Source: Cryptomeria japonica | Lineage: Eukaryota; Streptophyta; Pinopsida; Cupressales; Cupressaceae | Direction: 5' to 3' | Assembly: GCF_030272615.1 (NCBI RefSeq) | Contig: NC_081414.1 | Location: forward strand, 824,635,396 to 824,699,395 | DNA length: 64,000 bases | In this document: positions 47,520 through 59,413 of the stretch, in pieces | Position numbering within the stretch: position 1 is the stretch's first letter | Layout of the letters: each line of letters opens with the position of its first letter | Program-made: the position numbers and the translations under genes | The notes under the pieces: model-generated | The model's input: the letters and a program-made list of their open reading frames with translations, nothing else | Told to the model about the DNA's origin: nothing | Database searches by the model: none

Positions 47520-48709
47520 TGTTAGGCCCAATATGGAAAGCTAATGTACTGAGAGGGGAGGGGTGAATTAGTACTTCAAAACTTTTCTTCAATAATAACT
47601 TTACTGTTATGCATAAACCAGATAGTGCAGTAACATAATATAAAGCTAAAACAAATAGATAACAATCATACATGATTCACTCCATAACACATATATTTTG
47701 GTTACGTAGAAACTCTTGGTTAGAGAGAAAAATTGTGGTGGGGATGGCACCCACAACTTCACTACTACAATAATAAAGAGTGCTCGGTTAGAGCTACATG
47801 TTTAGCTATTTCTGATAGCTTACCCTGTTAGGAGTAACAAGATCTGTTAGATCTACCTTGCTAAAGGATTTTACAACACTTAATCTAAATGCTGCACCTG
47901 GTTAGAGGCTTTACAATTTATAGACTTGATTAGAGTCTTTTACCCTGTTAAAGGTTTCTCTTACAACTTCAAAATATTACAATAAATCATAACAAATATC
48001 TGCAACTTTACATCTGGAATGTTATAGCAGATTCTATGTGCTTAGAATAGATTACCTTGCTTATAGCATACCTCGGTAACCCATATAGTAACTCGGTAAA
48101 CCCTTCTGTTTACTTTGTTCTTTGACTGTTCTCTGAAATCCTTCTCGGTGACCTCTGTGTCTTTATAACAGTCATAACACTTAGTGCTTTCACATGTCTT
48201 GCTTCATATATTTCTATATCTTCCTTTCTGTCATGCTACATGTGTATTTCTGATCTTAATCCATGTTGTATAAATAGATCTCTTATGACGGTGATCTAAT
48301 TCATTGCTTCGATCTTACTAACATGTTTTATCGAATGAATAACCATGCAAAATATTTCATTGGTTAGATGACCTCAAAATCATACACAATCTTTAAGTGC
48401 AATTTCCAATGTGATAACGGTTAGATGTTCCTCGATCTTGTAACACGTTTTCATATGTATGTCCAGGTTCAATGAATCTGGTAACACATTTCACTCGGTG
48501 TATATCAACTCGGTGTGTCATCTTTGCTACTCAGTAGACATGAAATGATACTCAGTAGACAGTTCGGTGTAAACTACGCTTTGAGACTACTTTCTTCAAT
48601 AACCGACTAGACTGTGCATACCGACTAAATTTTTTGGTAGTAGTAACCGACTAGAGTATATAGAATAACTTTGAACATAAAACTAATGGCAACTTGATAA
48701 GTAGTAACA
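47520..48709 (-). repeat. IV-outer 3' LTR
   Basis: 1,190 bp, a few percent different from its partner at 62422-63611. The U5 motif CTGAGAGGGGAGGGGTGAAT lies near the left end. Confidence 0.93.
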
Positions 48710-48722
48710 ATCTCCCCTTTTG
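48710..48722 (-). promoter_or_regulatory. IV-outer polypurine tract
   Basis: On the - strand CAAAAGGGGAGAT beside the 3' LTR; identical to that of IV-inner. Confidence 0.85.
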
Positions 48723-49081
48723 ACATTAGTTGAGATGTTTGACAAAAAACTACTTTCAAAGTTATAACTCAATAATCTATATACTTGCAAAATTTGACTA
48801 TACTGATAGTATATACAATAGTCAATAATATAATATATCGAGATATACTCCCCTTATCGATATACTGTACAAAACTCTGTTTTTGCATGCTCAGTGATCA
48901 ATGTTCTGTGTGCTTGATATTTGCTTACTGTCCTATTCACTGCTCGGTTCACTGCTCTTGGATACTCTGCTTACTCTTCTCAGTATACTCCCCCTATATA
49001 CTATACTCCTTTTGTTTGATACTTTTAATACTACACTCCCCCAATACTGTATTACTCTCCCTTTTTGACAAACATCAAAAC
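48723..49081 (-). other. IV-outer 3' untranslated region
   Basis: Non-coding sequence between ORF2 and the purine tract, rich in ACTCCCCC/GGGGGAGT words (48847, 48988 and 49035). Confidence 0.45.
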
Positions 49082-52000
49082 TTAATTACGATTCGAGGGT
49101 GGTAACTGGTAAAAAATGGATTTGTACTTGGTCCGGGCTTCGGTGAGAGCGACAAAGAGTGCATTCTTTACATTGTCCATTAAAGAATTCTGTGATTGAA
49201 TATCAGCCAATAATGATATTAAGCCATCTAGAGTGCTTCCCTCTTGTGTAGTAGATAGGGATGTGGCTCGATTGATCCATTCTTGGACGGATGAAAGATG
49301 AGGAAGGAATAATGTCTGAAGGGTCATGATGTCCATCTTGATCTTGTGTTATTCATTTCTTAGGTCCAATTGTTGAGCCATGAGCTGTTGTAACCGTGTA
49401 TAGAAATTCTGAACTGAATTTGGCTCTGTGGTCAAGTTATTTGAGAGATCGGTGATCTCTTTCTCAATTGCTTCTATTTTATTCTTGATGTCTTTAATGA
49501 ATAAAGAAAATGTGCTGAGTTTTTGAAATAAATAAAGAGTGTGCTTGAGTTGAGGAGTCAACTCAACAATAAATTTGACAAGTTTAACTTTGCCAATAGC
49601 TATAGCTTTCTGTACCTCTTCTATCATTTCTGTAGTGAGCTCTTTGTCTTTTAGCTTGCTCAAATACTCCGATGCATCTACTCCAGATGTCTCTATCTTT
49701 GTTAGGAGTTCATCCAGTTGAATGTGGATGGCTGCATCTATTGACACTGTAGCTTCAGGTAGCATATCTATTATGAGTTCTTTTAGCTTCTGAAGTACTC
49801 TATTTTTCTTTTGAATTGCCATTTTCTTCTCTTGTTCGGCCTTTGCTTTGCATAGTTCACCAAAATCAATGAGTGCTTGCCCCTTTAATTTTGATATATC
49901 TATATTGGGAAACACTATAGGTTTTGACAAATCAACTTTAAAACTATGCTTTTTCATCTTCTTTTCTTTACCTTTTACCGATGGGACTAAGACAATGGCT
50001 TGTGAGGCTTGATGACCCTCGGTAGGTTGCTCGGTAGAGGCAACACTTTGGTCGGTTTCTTTAGCCTCTGTAGAGTCCTTTGGTGTCTCGATACTTGGTA
50101 TCTCAATTGCAACATTCTTAGTGCTAGAAGGTGCTTGAGATGTCTGTTCTTGAGTAGTACCTTCTCCTGCTGTAGACTTGTGGCCTTCAGTGCCTTGATC
50201 CGTATCCTGAGGGGTTTCGGTTGAGACAGGTTGTTTGATTAGTGGATAAGGCTAAACTTGTTCCAAGATTGATTCACTGGATACAAGTTTTGCATATGCA
50301 TTGCCTTCTATCATTTCCTATTCTGGTGCCTCTGTATCCATGATATCTTCATCTATTTGAATGGTGTTAGCAGGGTCTTGCTCGGTAACATCAGGATCTT
50401 GCTCGGTGATATCAACAATTTCAACTGTAGCTTTCTCATCGACATCCTTGATTTTAAAGATTTCCCACCACTTTTCTTTTGTCTCATTTTCAACTTCAAT
50501 ATACAACCCATTCATCAGTTTTAAGGCTCTTTGTTTGACAAGAAACTTTGAGTTGTAGGTTGTCAGATGTTCTTTTATTTTAGCTACTGACATGTCAGGA
50601 AAGAGATGAACCAGACTTCTTTCTCTGATTTGTTTCTCCGAGTCCATTGTATACTTCCACCTATTATCAATATGCAAATAAAGTTCATTCGAAAGTGACT
50701 TCGCTAGTTCTAATGGAGCTAACCGGAATTTTAGAAGTGTGTAGATGACAGCTTCTTCAATTTGTCTCTTTTCATCATTATTTCTGGTTCCATACTTAAC
50801 ATATCTAAATGATCCAAATCCTCCATATTCTTTTAGATTAGCACAAAAGTTTTCAACACTATGTATATTTACCTTCTTGCTCTTGACAATCTGAAATTTT
50901 CTTGCATCCTTAGATTTGGTATCACTAGACTCTTTTGCCAAAATGAGTCTCCAAGTAGATTTCTTGTAGGTCTTTGTTACCTTGGTAATAGTAACACTCT
51001 TTGTTTTCTTACTCAGTGACCCTGCAGATGCTCTAGTGTTAGGTCACTTTGGAGGTGGAGTCGGTGAGACCTTTGATGTGTCCTGTTTCTTTCTCTTCAA
51101 CACTTTTCCCTTAGGCAATTCGGTGCTCAATGTTATAGCTACCTCTTGGGCTTCAGATTCCTCTTCAGTAATGGTAATGGTGCCTTTGATAGGTGTAGAG
51201 GAAGAGTCTTCTTTGAATTTCTCCGATAATGCCTTTATCATCTTTGTTGCCTTTCTTGTAGCTTTGGGTACTACAATGCTCATTTTTACTTTTTCCTTTA
51301 CTTCTTCATAGGTTCCATACCTCAGCTCGGTAGCATGTCTTGGCAATGTAAGAAATACATCAATTTTCTGTTGTGTGATGTCAAAATCAATCTTGTATCC
51401 CATAGGTGACAAGGATTGAGTTCTCGGTTCCACAACATTCACATAATAGTAATCGGTGTCAACTTCAAAACATATGTCATTTTTGTATTTCTCCACTAGC
51501 TAGGGTGGAATTCTATACCTATTATGCATTTTCTCTTGAAATTTACTAAAGTAATCATGCATAACATCATTAAAATTATCACCTAACTTCTTAATGAAGT
51601 CATTGATCTGATGGGTGATTGGTCGATGTAGTTCCCAAACAACTTTACTGACTGATGGAAATAATTTTTCAAAATAGAAAAACATGCATACAAGTAATGA
51701 TCCAAACTTTAGTGTATTAGCTGAGTTGTTCTTCTTCGGCTTCCTGATGGTGTTCAGATTCTCAAATAGGTTCTTCAGCAACACCTCACATAGATCACTT
51801 TTCATTCCCTTTTTCACAATTTTTTATGCTAGGTCTACTGTTGCACAGGGTACACTGTTTTCCCTTGCCGATTGGAAGAAACAATAACCTATTGCTCTTA
51901 TGGAAAATTTTAGTTCTTCACTGTGACATTGTTCAATTTCAATCCTCTGCAATCTGATTCTACTCCAGTTAAACTGATCAATTCCTTCTGTGATATCATC

Positions 52001-52411
52001 TTTTGGGCTCGGGCATGATCATAAATAGGGTAATCGGTAATCAGATGAATGATTTCCTTGGTAATCTTAAATGGTTGCTCTTCTAGCCACATGAAATCAT
52101 CATGAACTCTGCTTAGAACAAACTTAACCCACTGGGATTTGAACACACGGGGATAGGTTAGGCCTTCAGTTAATCTCTTGATCTTAATGTGCTCATACTT
52201 GCTATTCAATTTACCATCTCAACATGGCCGAGTTTTCAACATGACATTTGGTGAAGAATCTCACATCCTCGACTAATAACACTCTATCTGGGATGAGTGA
52301 AAATGTGGTTTTGTCATCCGGTTCAAATGCAACTTTGGGAGTCAAAGAGTATTTTAGTGAGGGCTTCTCTACATTCTTAACAACAATGAGATATTGGATC
52401 TTAGATGCCAT
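49082..52411 (-). pseudogene. IV-outer ORF2: novel protein, decayed
   Basis: About 1,110 codons. The pieces 52411-52211, 51817-51500, 51496-51044, 50941-50318, 49957-49349 and 49336-49082 are all in one frame, separated by stops; 52209-51910 is in another frame. From the N terminus: KPSLKYSLTPKVAFEPDDKT, VKFVLSRVHDDFMWL, KITKEIIHLIT, a variable middle with FEVDTDYYYVNVVEPRT and MGYKID, a basic patch, a Thr/Glu/Asp-rich low-complexity part, then KHSFKVDLSKPIVFPNIDIS and a coiled-coil end. Aligns along its whole length with ORF2 of IV-inner and, in its first third, with ORF2 of element III. No RT, integrase, protease, envelope or transposase motif is seen. Function unknown. Confidence 0.72.
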
Positions 52412-52550
52412 TGTAGATTTCAGATAAAATCTAACAAAGGATCCTTAGGGTTTCAGGATTTTCAAACGACTGATGTTTCACACTTAGCAGATAATAGCAA
52501 CTTGATAGGATCGGTAAACCAGCTTAACAATGCATTGAGATTGATGTAAA

Positions 52551-53740
52551 TGTTACTACTTATCAAATTGCCATTAGTTTCATATCCAAAGTCATACTAT
52601 ATTCTAGTCGGTTAAGTATTACCGAATCATGCAGTCGGTACACACAGAGAAGTCAGTATGAATAGTCTAGTCAGTTACTGAAGAAAGCAGTCACAGAACA
52701 CAGTATTCACTGAGCTGTTTATTGAGTAAAGTTTCATGGCTACCGAGTGGTAAAGTTAACTCACCGAGTTGATATTCACCAAGTGAAACGTTTTACTAGA
52801 TACATTGAACCTGGACATGCACATGAAAACGTGTTAAAAGATCGAGGCACATCTAACCGTTTTTTGCATTGGAAATTGCACTAGGAGATTGTGCATGACT
52901 ACAAGATCAATCTAACCTATGAGATATTTTGTTTAATCGAAGAATCTTTTTGTAAGATCGAAGCAATGAATCAGATCACCGTTGTAAGAGATCTATATAT
53001 ACAACATGATTCTAGGGTTAGATATAAAACATGATATGATGTGATAAGAGTTGCAATGAGATAGTAGTGTGTATACATGAAGGAAGACTATTACAGAGAC
53101 ATAGAGAGGTCACTGAGAAGGTTATCATTGAATAGTCGAAGAACAAAGTAAACAGAAGGGTTTACCGAGTTTCATTATGGGTTATCGAGGTATGCTACAA
53201 GCTAGGTAATCTTATTCAGAGCACATAGAATCTGCTTTAGCATTTCAGATGTAAAGTTGCAGATATTTGTAATGATTATATTGTAATATTTTGAAGTTGT
53301 AAGAGAAACCTTTAACAGGGTAAAAGACTCTAACCAAGTCTATAAACTGTAAATCCTTTAACCAGGTGCTACACTTATATAGTGTTGTAAAAATCCTTTA
53401 GTAAGGTAGATCTAACTGATCTTAATACTCCTAACAGGGTAAGCTATCAGAAATACCTAAATGTAGCTCTAACCTAGCATTCTTTATTATTGCAGTAGTG
53501 AAGTTGTGGGTGCCATCCCCACTGCAGTTTTTCTCTCTAACCAAGAGTTTCTGCGTGACCAAAATATATGTGTTATGGAGTGAATCATGTATGATTGTTA
53601 TCTGTTGATTATAGTTTTATTTTATGTTACTGCACTATTCTGTTTATGCATAATAGTAAGGTTATTATCAAAGAAAATTTTTTCAGTACTGATTCACCCC
53701 TCCCCTCTCAGTACATTATCTTTCTATATTGGGCCTAACA
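52551..53740 (+). repeat. IV-inner 5' LTR
   Basis: 1,190 bp, the reverse complement of the IV-outer LTR type. It ends with the U5 motif (TGATTCACCCCTCCCCTCTC) then TTGGGCCTAACA. A TATA-type CTATATATAC is at 52992-53001. Confidence 0.94.
52992..53001 (+). promoter_or_regulatory. TATA box in IV-inner LTR
   Basis: CTATATATAC after AAGAGAT, conserved in the 3' LTR near 59840 and, as TATAAATAG on the other strand, in IV-outer. It is the likely core promoter. Confidence 0.5.
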
Positions 53741-53742
53741 AT

Positions 53743-53754
53743 TGGTATCAGAGC
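53743..53754 (+). promoter_or_regulatory. IV-inner primer-binding site (tRNA-Met)
   Basis: TGGTATCAGAGC, two bases after the LTR. Confidence 0.93.
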
Positions 53755-53802
53755 TTGAATCTTGGAAAAGGGTTTAACGACCTGAAGAGAAAGATCTTAG
53801 CA

Positions 53803-55154
53803 ATGGAAGGCTACAAACAATCTCAGAGGATTGTACATCTTCAAGAAGAGCTAGATAATGTAAATCAAGTGATTGCAGACATGCAGAGGCAAATGCAAAA
53901 ATCTCTAAAAGTAAGGAGAAGATTATCTGATGACTTGCAGGATTCTCAAGAGCTAGTGGAACAAATCGAGACATCATCTGAGAAAAGTATATCTGAAGAA
54001 ACTGAAGAAATGATTGGAATGTTGAAAGAAAAGAACAAAGAATTGGCTGATCAACTAAAAGCAATGAAAAGAGAACATGAACATTTCAGTACACAGATGA
54101 CTGAAAATCTAGATGCATTAAGGATAGCTGAGGATAAAGCAAGAGAGCTACAAAGAGAGAACAACAAATTGAAGCTCTAGTATCTGATAAGGATGATGAA
54201 ATCATAAGGTTAATTGGTATTCAACACAATATGACAAATCAACTAGGTTATGCTCATCATGAAGCAATTCTGAAGAATGATGAAAATCAATCATTGAAAC
54301 TTGAAGTATCAAGGTTAACTGGTGAGATTGAAATAGAAAAGAAATCCAAAGAATCATTGGAGAAAAGTTATGAAGCATCAAAGATGTTGGATGAGCAACT
54401 GAATATAAGAAGACTCTACAAAGATGGAGGACTCGGTTACAAAGGAAAAGACTCTACCGAGAAAGGAATTAATACTACCGAGAGAGGAGAATCATCAAAA
54501 CAAGCTGGAAAAAGAAATAACATCAAAAGGAAGAAGCCTATTTGCTACTACTATGGAAATCAAGGTCATACTACCAACATATGCCAGATCAGAAAAAGTA
54601 AGCAACCGAATATCTCTAAGTCCAATGGATATTGTTATAATTGCAATAAATATGGTCACATACCTAATCAATGTAGAACAAAGTCTGTTAACAACCATCA
54701 GAAGGCAAAATTCAAAGGGTTTTGTAAAAACTGCAATAGATATGGACATAGTACCGAGAGATGCTGGTTTAAGTGAAAGAACTACATGAAGTATCCACAC
54801 CAAGCAAACACTGGAGGTTACCGAACTCACATAGATTCTTACTGACAATATGCAATAGTACCATGGGATTACAATACAAGGATATGGTGCGAATGTTGTG
54901 GAAGATATGGACATATAAGTGCCAACTATTTTATAAGGTTTGGAATCAACAACCGGAGATCATGGAGAAATCCCGGTATGGCATGTTTTCATTGTCACAA
55001 AGCTGGACATTTAGCTGGAGATTGCAGAGATCAACCGAGAAGAGACAATGAGGAGATAAAAGAAAAATTCAAGATGATTTGGAAAAAGAAAGAAATTATG
55101 TCTGATGAAGAAAGCACCTTACCTACCGAGTTAGGTGCACCTATTTCAAATTAG
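53803..55154 (+). pseudogene. IV-inner gag-like protein, five zinc knuckles
   Basis: About 450 codons starting at ATG 53803 (MEGYKQSQRIVHLQEELDNV). The first 125 residues are a coiled coil; a frameshift near 54180 moves reading to 54231-54776. Stops at 54776 and near 54841 and a further frame change break the rest. Knuckles in order: a first one with Tyr for Cys (CYYYGNQGHTTNIC), CYNCNKYGHIPNQC, CKNCNRYGHSTERC, CECCGRYGHISAN (final Cys changed to Tyr) and CFHCHKAGHLAGDC. A charged tail ends LPTELGAPISN. No UBN2 domain. GLGYKGKDSTEKG corresponds to the GLGF segment of the copia gag. Presumably an RNA-binding packaging protein in the ancestor. Confidence 0.75.
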
Positions 55155-55654
55155 TCAAGAAAAGGTATGAAGGGACTGCATTCTTTAAAAGTTAAATCAT
55201 AACAGTTCCTATTTTATTATGAACAAAATTCAAAATCTGCATAGTTAAGATGCAATTAGTCAGTTTACATACTATAGAGGAAACCTGTCAAGTCGGTTAA
55301 CAAAGCAAAGTTGAATACTTGGTGAAAACAAAAAATGAAGTAAATCGGTAAAAGGTGAACCAAGTGCATTTAATACCATGACCTAACTTGCACGGAGCCT
55401 GATAAGGTATTTTTGAGTACTTAAAAGTATTTTCGCGGTCATTTTCATTCACCCAAGTTTTCAAGAAGCAGAGCAGAGCGAATCAAAGCGACCAAATTTC
55501 AGTCAGAGAAAATTTTCAAGGTATTTACATCAATCTATTCACACTGTTTAGCTAGTTTCTAATCTAGTCAAATTGCTAGTATCTACCGAGTGTAAAGAGT
55601 AAGCTACTTGTAAACCTTAAGGATAACCTGTCGAATTTTTACTTGAGATCTACC
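55155..55654 (+). other. gap between gag and ORF2 in IV-inner
   Basis: 500 untranslated bases with many stops. It includes TATTTTCGCGGTCATTTTC (about 55430) and a donor-like TTTTCAAGGTATTTAC near 55516. The same region in IV-outer is the target of the IV-inner insertion. How ORF2 is expressed is unknown; splicing or a separate promoter are the obvious options. Confidence 0.4.
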
Positions 55655-58600
55655 ATGGTGCCCAAGATCCAAGACCCTGTAGTTGTCCAAAATGTGGAGA
55701 AGCCATCTTTGAAGTATTCCCTAACTCCTAAAGTCGCCTCAGAACCGGATGATAAAACTGCATTTTCACTCATCCCGGATCAAGTCTTATTGGTAGAAGA
55801 TGTCAGATTTTTTACCAAGTGCCATGTTGAGGAACTCGGTCATGTAGAGATTAGTGACACATATGATGAACTGTGTACTTACGGCAAACTGGATAGTAAA
55901 TTTGAACATATCAGAATCAAGGGTGTTCAAACCCCAATGGGTTAAGTTTGTATTGAGTAGAGTACATGACGATTTCATGTGGCTACAAGAGCAACCGTTC
56001 AAGATCACGAAGGAAGTCATTCACCTGATCACTGGATATCCTATCTACGATCATGCTTGCGCATAGAAAATGATATCACAAAAGGAGCTAATCAGTCTAA
56101 CCGGAGTAGAATCTGATTATCGAGGACTGAAATTGAATAATGTCACTGATGCTGAATTGAAATTTACAATCAGAGTCATTGGTTACTGTTTCTTCCAATC
56201 TGCAAGGGAAAACAGTGTACCATGTGCTACAGTGGACCTGGCCTACAAAATAGTAAAGAAGGGAATGAAAGTAGACTTATGTGAAGTACTACTAAAGAAC
56301 TTATTTGAGAACCTGAACACAATAAGGAAGCTGAAGAAAAACAACTCGGCAAACACACTAAAGTTCGGTTCACTACTTGTCTGTATGTTTTTTCTATTTT
56401 GAAAATTTCTTTCCCTCAGTCGGTAAAGTAGTATGGGAGCTACACCGACCTATCACCCATTAGATCAATGCTTACATCAAGAAGTTAGGAGATAACTTTA
56501 ATGATGTCATGGATGATTACTTTAGCAAATTCCAAGAGAAAATGCACAACAGGTACAGGATCCCACCACAGCTGGTTGAAAAATACAAGGACAATATTTG
56601 TTTTGAAGTTGACACTGATTACTGCTATGTAAATGCTATTGAACCGAGGATTCAGTCGTTGCAACCAATGGGTTATGAAATTGATCATGACATCACACAA
56701 CAACAAATTGATGCCTACCTATCATTGCCAAGGCATGCAACTGAACTAAGGTATGGAACCTATGAAGAGGTAAAGGAGAAAGTAAAAAAGAGCATTGTAG
56801 TTCCTAAGGCTACAAGGAAAGCAACAAAGATGATAAAAGATTTATCTGAGAAATTCAGAGAAGAATCCTCATCTACACCTGTCAAAGGCAATCTTGCCAT
56901 TACCGAGGAAGAATCAAAAGCACAGGAGGCTGCAATAACATTGAGCACAGAGTTGCCAAAGGGAAAAGTTCTAAAAAGAAAGAAATAGGACATTTCAAAG
57001 GCCCTACCGACTCCACCAACAAAGAGACCCAACACTAGAGCATCAACTGCATCACCGAGCAAGAAACAAAAGACTGTTGCTTCTCCTAAGGTAACAAAGA
57101 CTTACAAGAAATCTACTCGGAGACTCATTTTGGCAAAAGAGTCGAGTGATATAGAGTCTAATGATGCTAACAAATTCCAGATTGTGAAGAGCAAAAAGGC
57201 AAACATTCACAGTGTTGAAAAATTTTGTGCCAATCTTAAGGAATATGGTGGGTTTGTAGGATTTAGATATGTTAAGTATGAGTCTAGGAACAATGATGAG
57301 AAATGACAGATTGAAGAAGCTGTCATATGTACACTTCTGAAGTTTCGGTTAGCACCATTGGAACTAGCAAAGTCACTTCCAAATGAACTCTACTCACATA
57401 TTGATAATAGATGGAAATATGCAATGGATTCAGAGAGACAAATAAGAGAAAGAAGTCTTGTCCACTTATTTCCTGACATGTCTGTAGCTGAAATCAAGGA
57501 GCATTTGTCCACATACAATTCAAAATTTCTTGTGAAACAGAGAGCCTTAAAATTTATGAATGGGCTATATATTGATGTGGAGAATGAGACTAAGGCCAAG
57601 TGGCAGGAGATCTTCAAAAAAAAGGATGTTGGTGAACAATCTCAAATTGAAATTGTTGATGTCACCGAGCAAGATCCAGATGTCACCGAGCAAGGTACAG
57701 ACCCGGTTGACACAATACAAATTGATGAAGATGTAATGGATGAAGCCGCATCGGAGAAGGAAATGATTGAAGGCACCACTTATGCAAAACTTGTGTCTAG
57801 TGAATCGGTCTTAGAACAAGTTCAGCCTTATCTGCCGGTGAAGCCACCAGTCCCAACCAAAGCTCCCAAGGACACCGAACAAGTTACCGAAGGTAACAAA
57901 TCTGAAGCTGCAGAAGATACAAGTAACAAGTTTGAAGCTTCAGAAGACACAACAAAAGATCAATCATCTCAAGCACAGACAAGCACAACAAATATTACAA
58001 CAGAGACCCCTAGCATCGAGCCATCCAAAGACACTGCAACTACTACAGGAACAGTGCAAAGTGTTGCATCTATCGAGCAATCTACCGAGGGACAACAAGC
58101 CTCACAAGCACTTGTATTAGTGCCACAGATCAAAGGAAAAGAGAAGAAGGTGAGAAAGCATGGTTTTAAATTTGATTTATCTAAACCGATCGTGTTGCAT
58201 AATGTCGACATTTCCAAATTAAAAGGGCAAGCACTCACTAAATTCGGTGAACTATGCAAAGCAAAGGCCGAACAGGAGAAGCAATTGGCCATATAGAAAA
58301 AGAACAAGGTACTTCAAAAGGTTAGGACACTGCTTACAAAAATGCTACCATCAGCAACAGTGTCAACTGATGCAGCCATCCATATTCAGTTGGATGAACT
58401 TCTTAATCAGATTGAAACGTCTGGAGTTGATGCATCCGAATACTTAAGCAAGCTCAAGGATAAAGAGATCACAACAAAAATGATAGAGGAAGTCCAAAAA
58501 TCAATTGCTGTTGGCAAGGTAAAACTTGTCAAATTTATTATTGAGTTGACCCCTCAACTCAAGCACATTCTTTATTTATTCCAGAAATTGTGTACATTTT

Positions 58601-59025
58601 CTTTATTTATTAAAGACATCAAAAATAAAACTGATGCAATTGAGAAAGAGATCACCGATCTCTCCTCCAAGTTGACCACTGAGCCTAATTCAGTTCAGAC
58701 TTTTTACAAAAAGCTACAATAGCTCATGGCTCAACAGTTAGAACTGAGGAATGAAGAGCATAAAATTAGGATGGATATAATGACCCTTCAAACATTATTC
58801 CTTCCTCATCTCTCATCAGTCCAAGAGAAGCTCAACCGAGCTACAAGTTTATCAACTACCCAAGAGGGAAGCACTCTTGATGGCTTGATATCACTCTTAT
58901 CTGATATTCAAGCACAAAACTCATTAATGGAAAGTCTCAAGGACTCACTCTCAGTCACCCTCATTGATGCCTGGACCAAGTATAAGACTATTTTTGATCA
59001 GTTACCACCTCCGGATGCAAATTAA
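55655..59025 (+). pseudogene. IV-inner ORF2: novel protein, decayed
   Basis: About 1,120 codons from ATG 55655 (MVPKIQDPVVVQNVEKPSLK) to TAA 59025. The start is in frame 2, 55854-56402 in another frame, and from about 56509 to the end it is one frame broken only by TAG 56986, TGA 57304, TAG 58294 and TAG 58720. Contents: VKFVLSRVHDDFMWL, KITKEVIHLITGYP, KISQKEL-type KMISQKELISLTGVE, LKFGSLLVCMFF, VEKYKDNICFEVDTD, MGYEID; a basic PKATRKATKMIK; a second globular part (ELAKSLPNELYSHIDNRWKY); a Thr/Gln/Glu-rich linker; and a coiled coil (IKDIKNKTDAIEKEITDLSS). I recognise no known domain. Position and homology make this the same gene as ORF2 of III and IV-outer. Confidence 0.73.
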
Positions 59026-59400
59026 GTTTTTAATGTTTGTCAAAAAGGGGGAGTAATATTATGTTACTACACAAAGGAAAGCCCAGTTACTACACATAGG
59101 AAAGCCCATCAAAGGGGGAGTAACTCTACACTTGGAGAGTAATATAGTTTTGATAACACAATTTTGAGTATTGTATACAAGGGGAGTCTACCGAGCAGAA
59201 TATACAAAGCACACAAGTACAGTACAGAACTGAACCGAACATGCAAAATTCAGAGTTATGTACAGGATAATGATAAGGGGAGTATATCTACATATACTAT
59301 TGACTATTGTACATATTGTCAAGTATAGTCATTTTGTCAAGTATATATATTTTTTGTTATGACTTTGTAAGTAGTTTTTGTCAAACATCTCAACTAATGT
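59026..59400 (+). other. IV-inner 3' untranslated region
   Basis: Non-coding, with repeated AAAGGGGGAGTAA words at 59044 and 59115 that resemble the polypurine tract. Confidence 0.45.
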
Positions 59401-59413
59401 CAAAAGGGGAGAT
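59401..59413 (+). promoter_or_regulatory. IV-inner polypurine tract
   Basis: CAAAAGGGGAGAT immediately before the 3' LTR. Confidence 0.87.
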
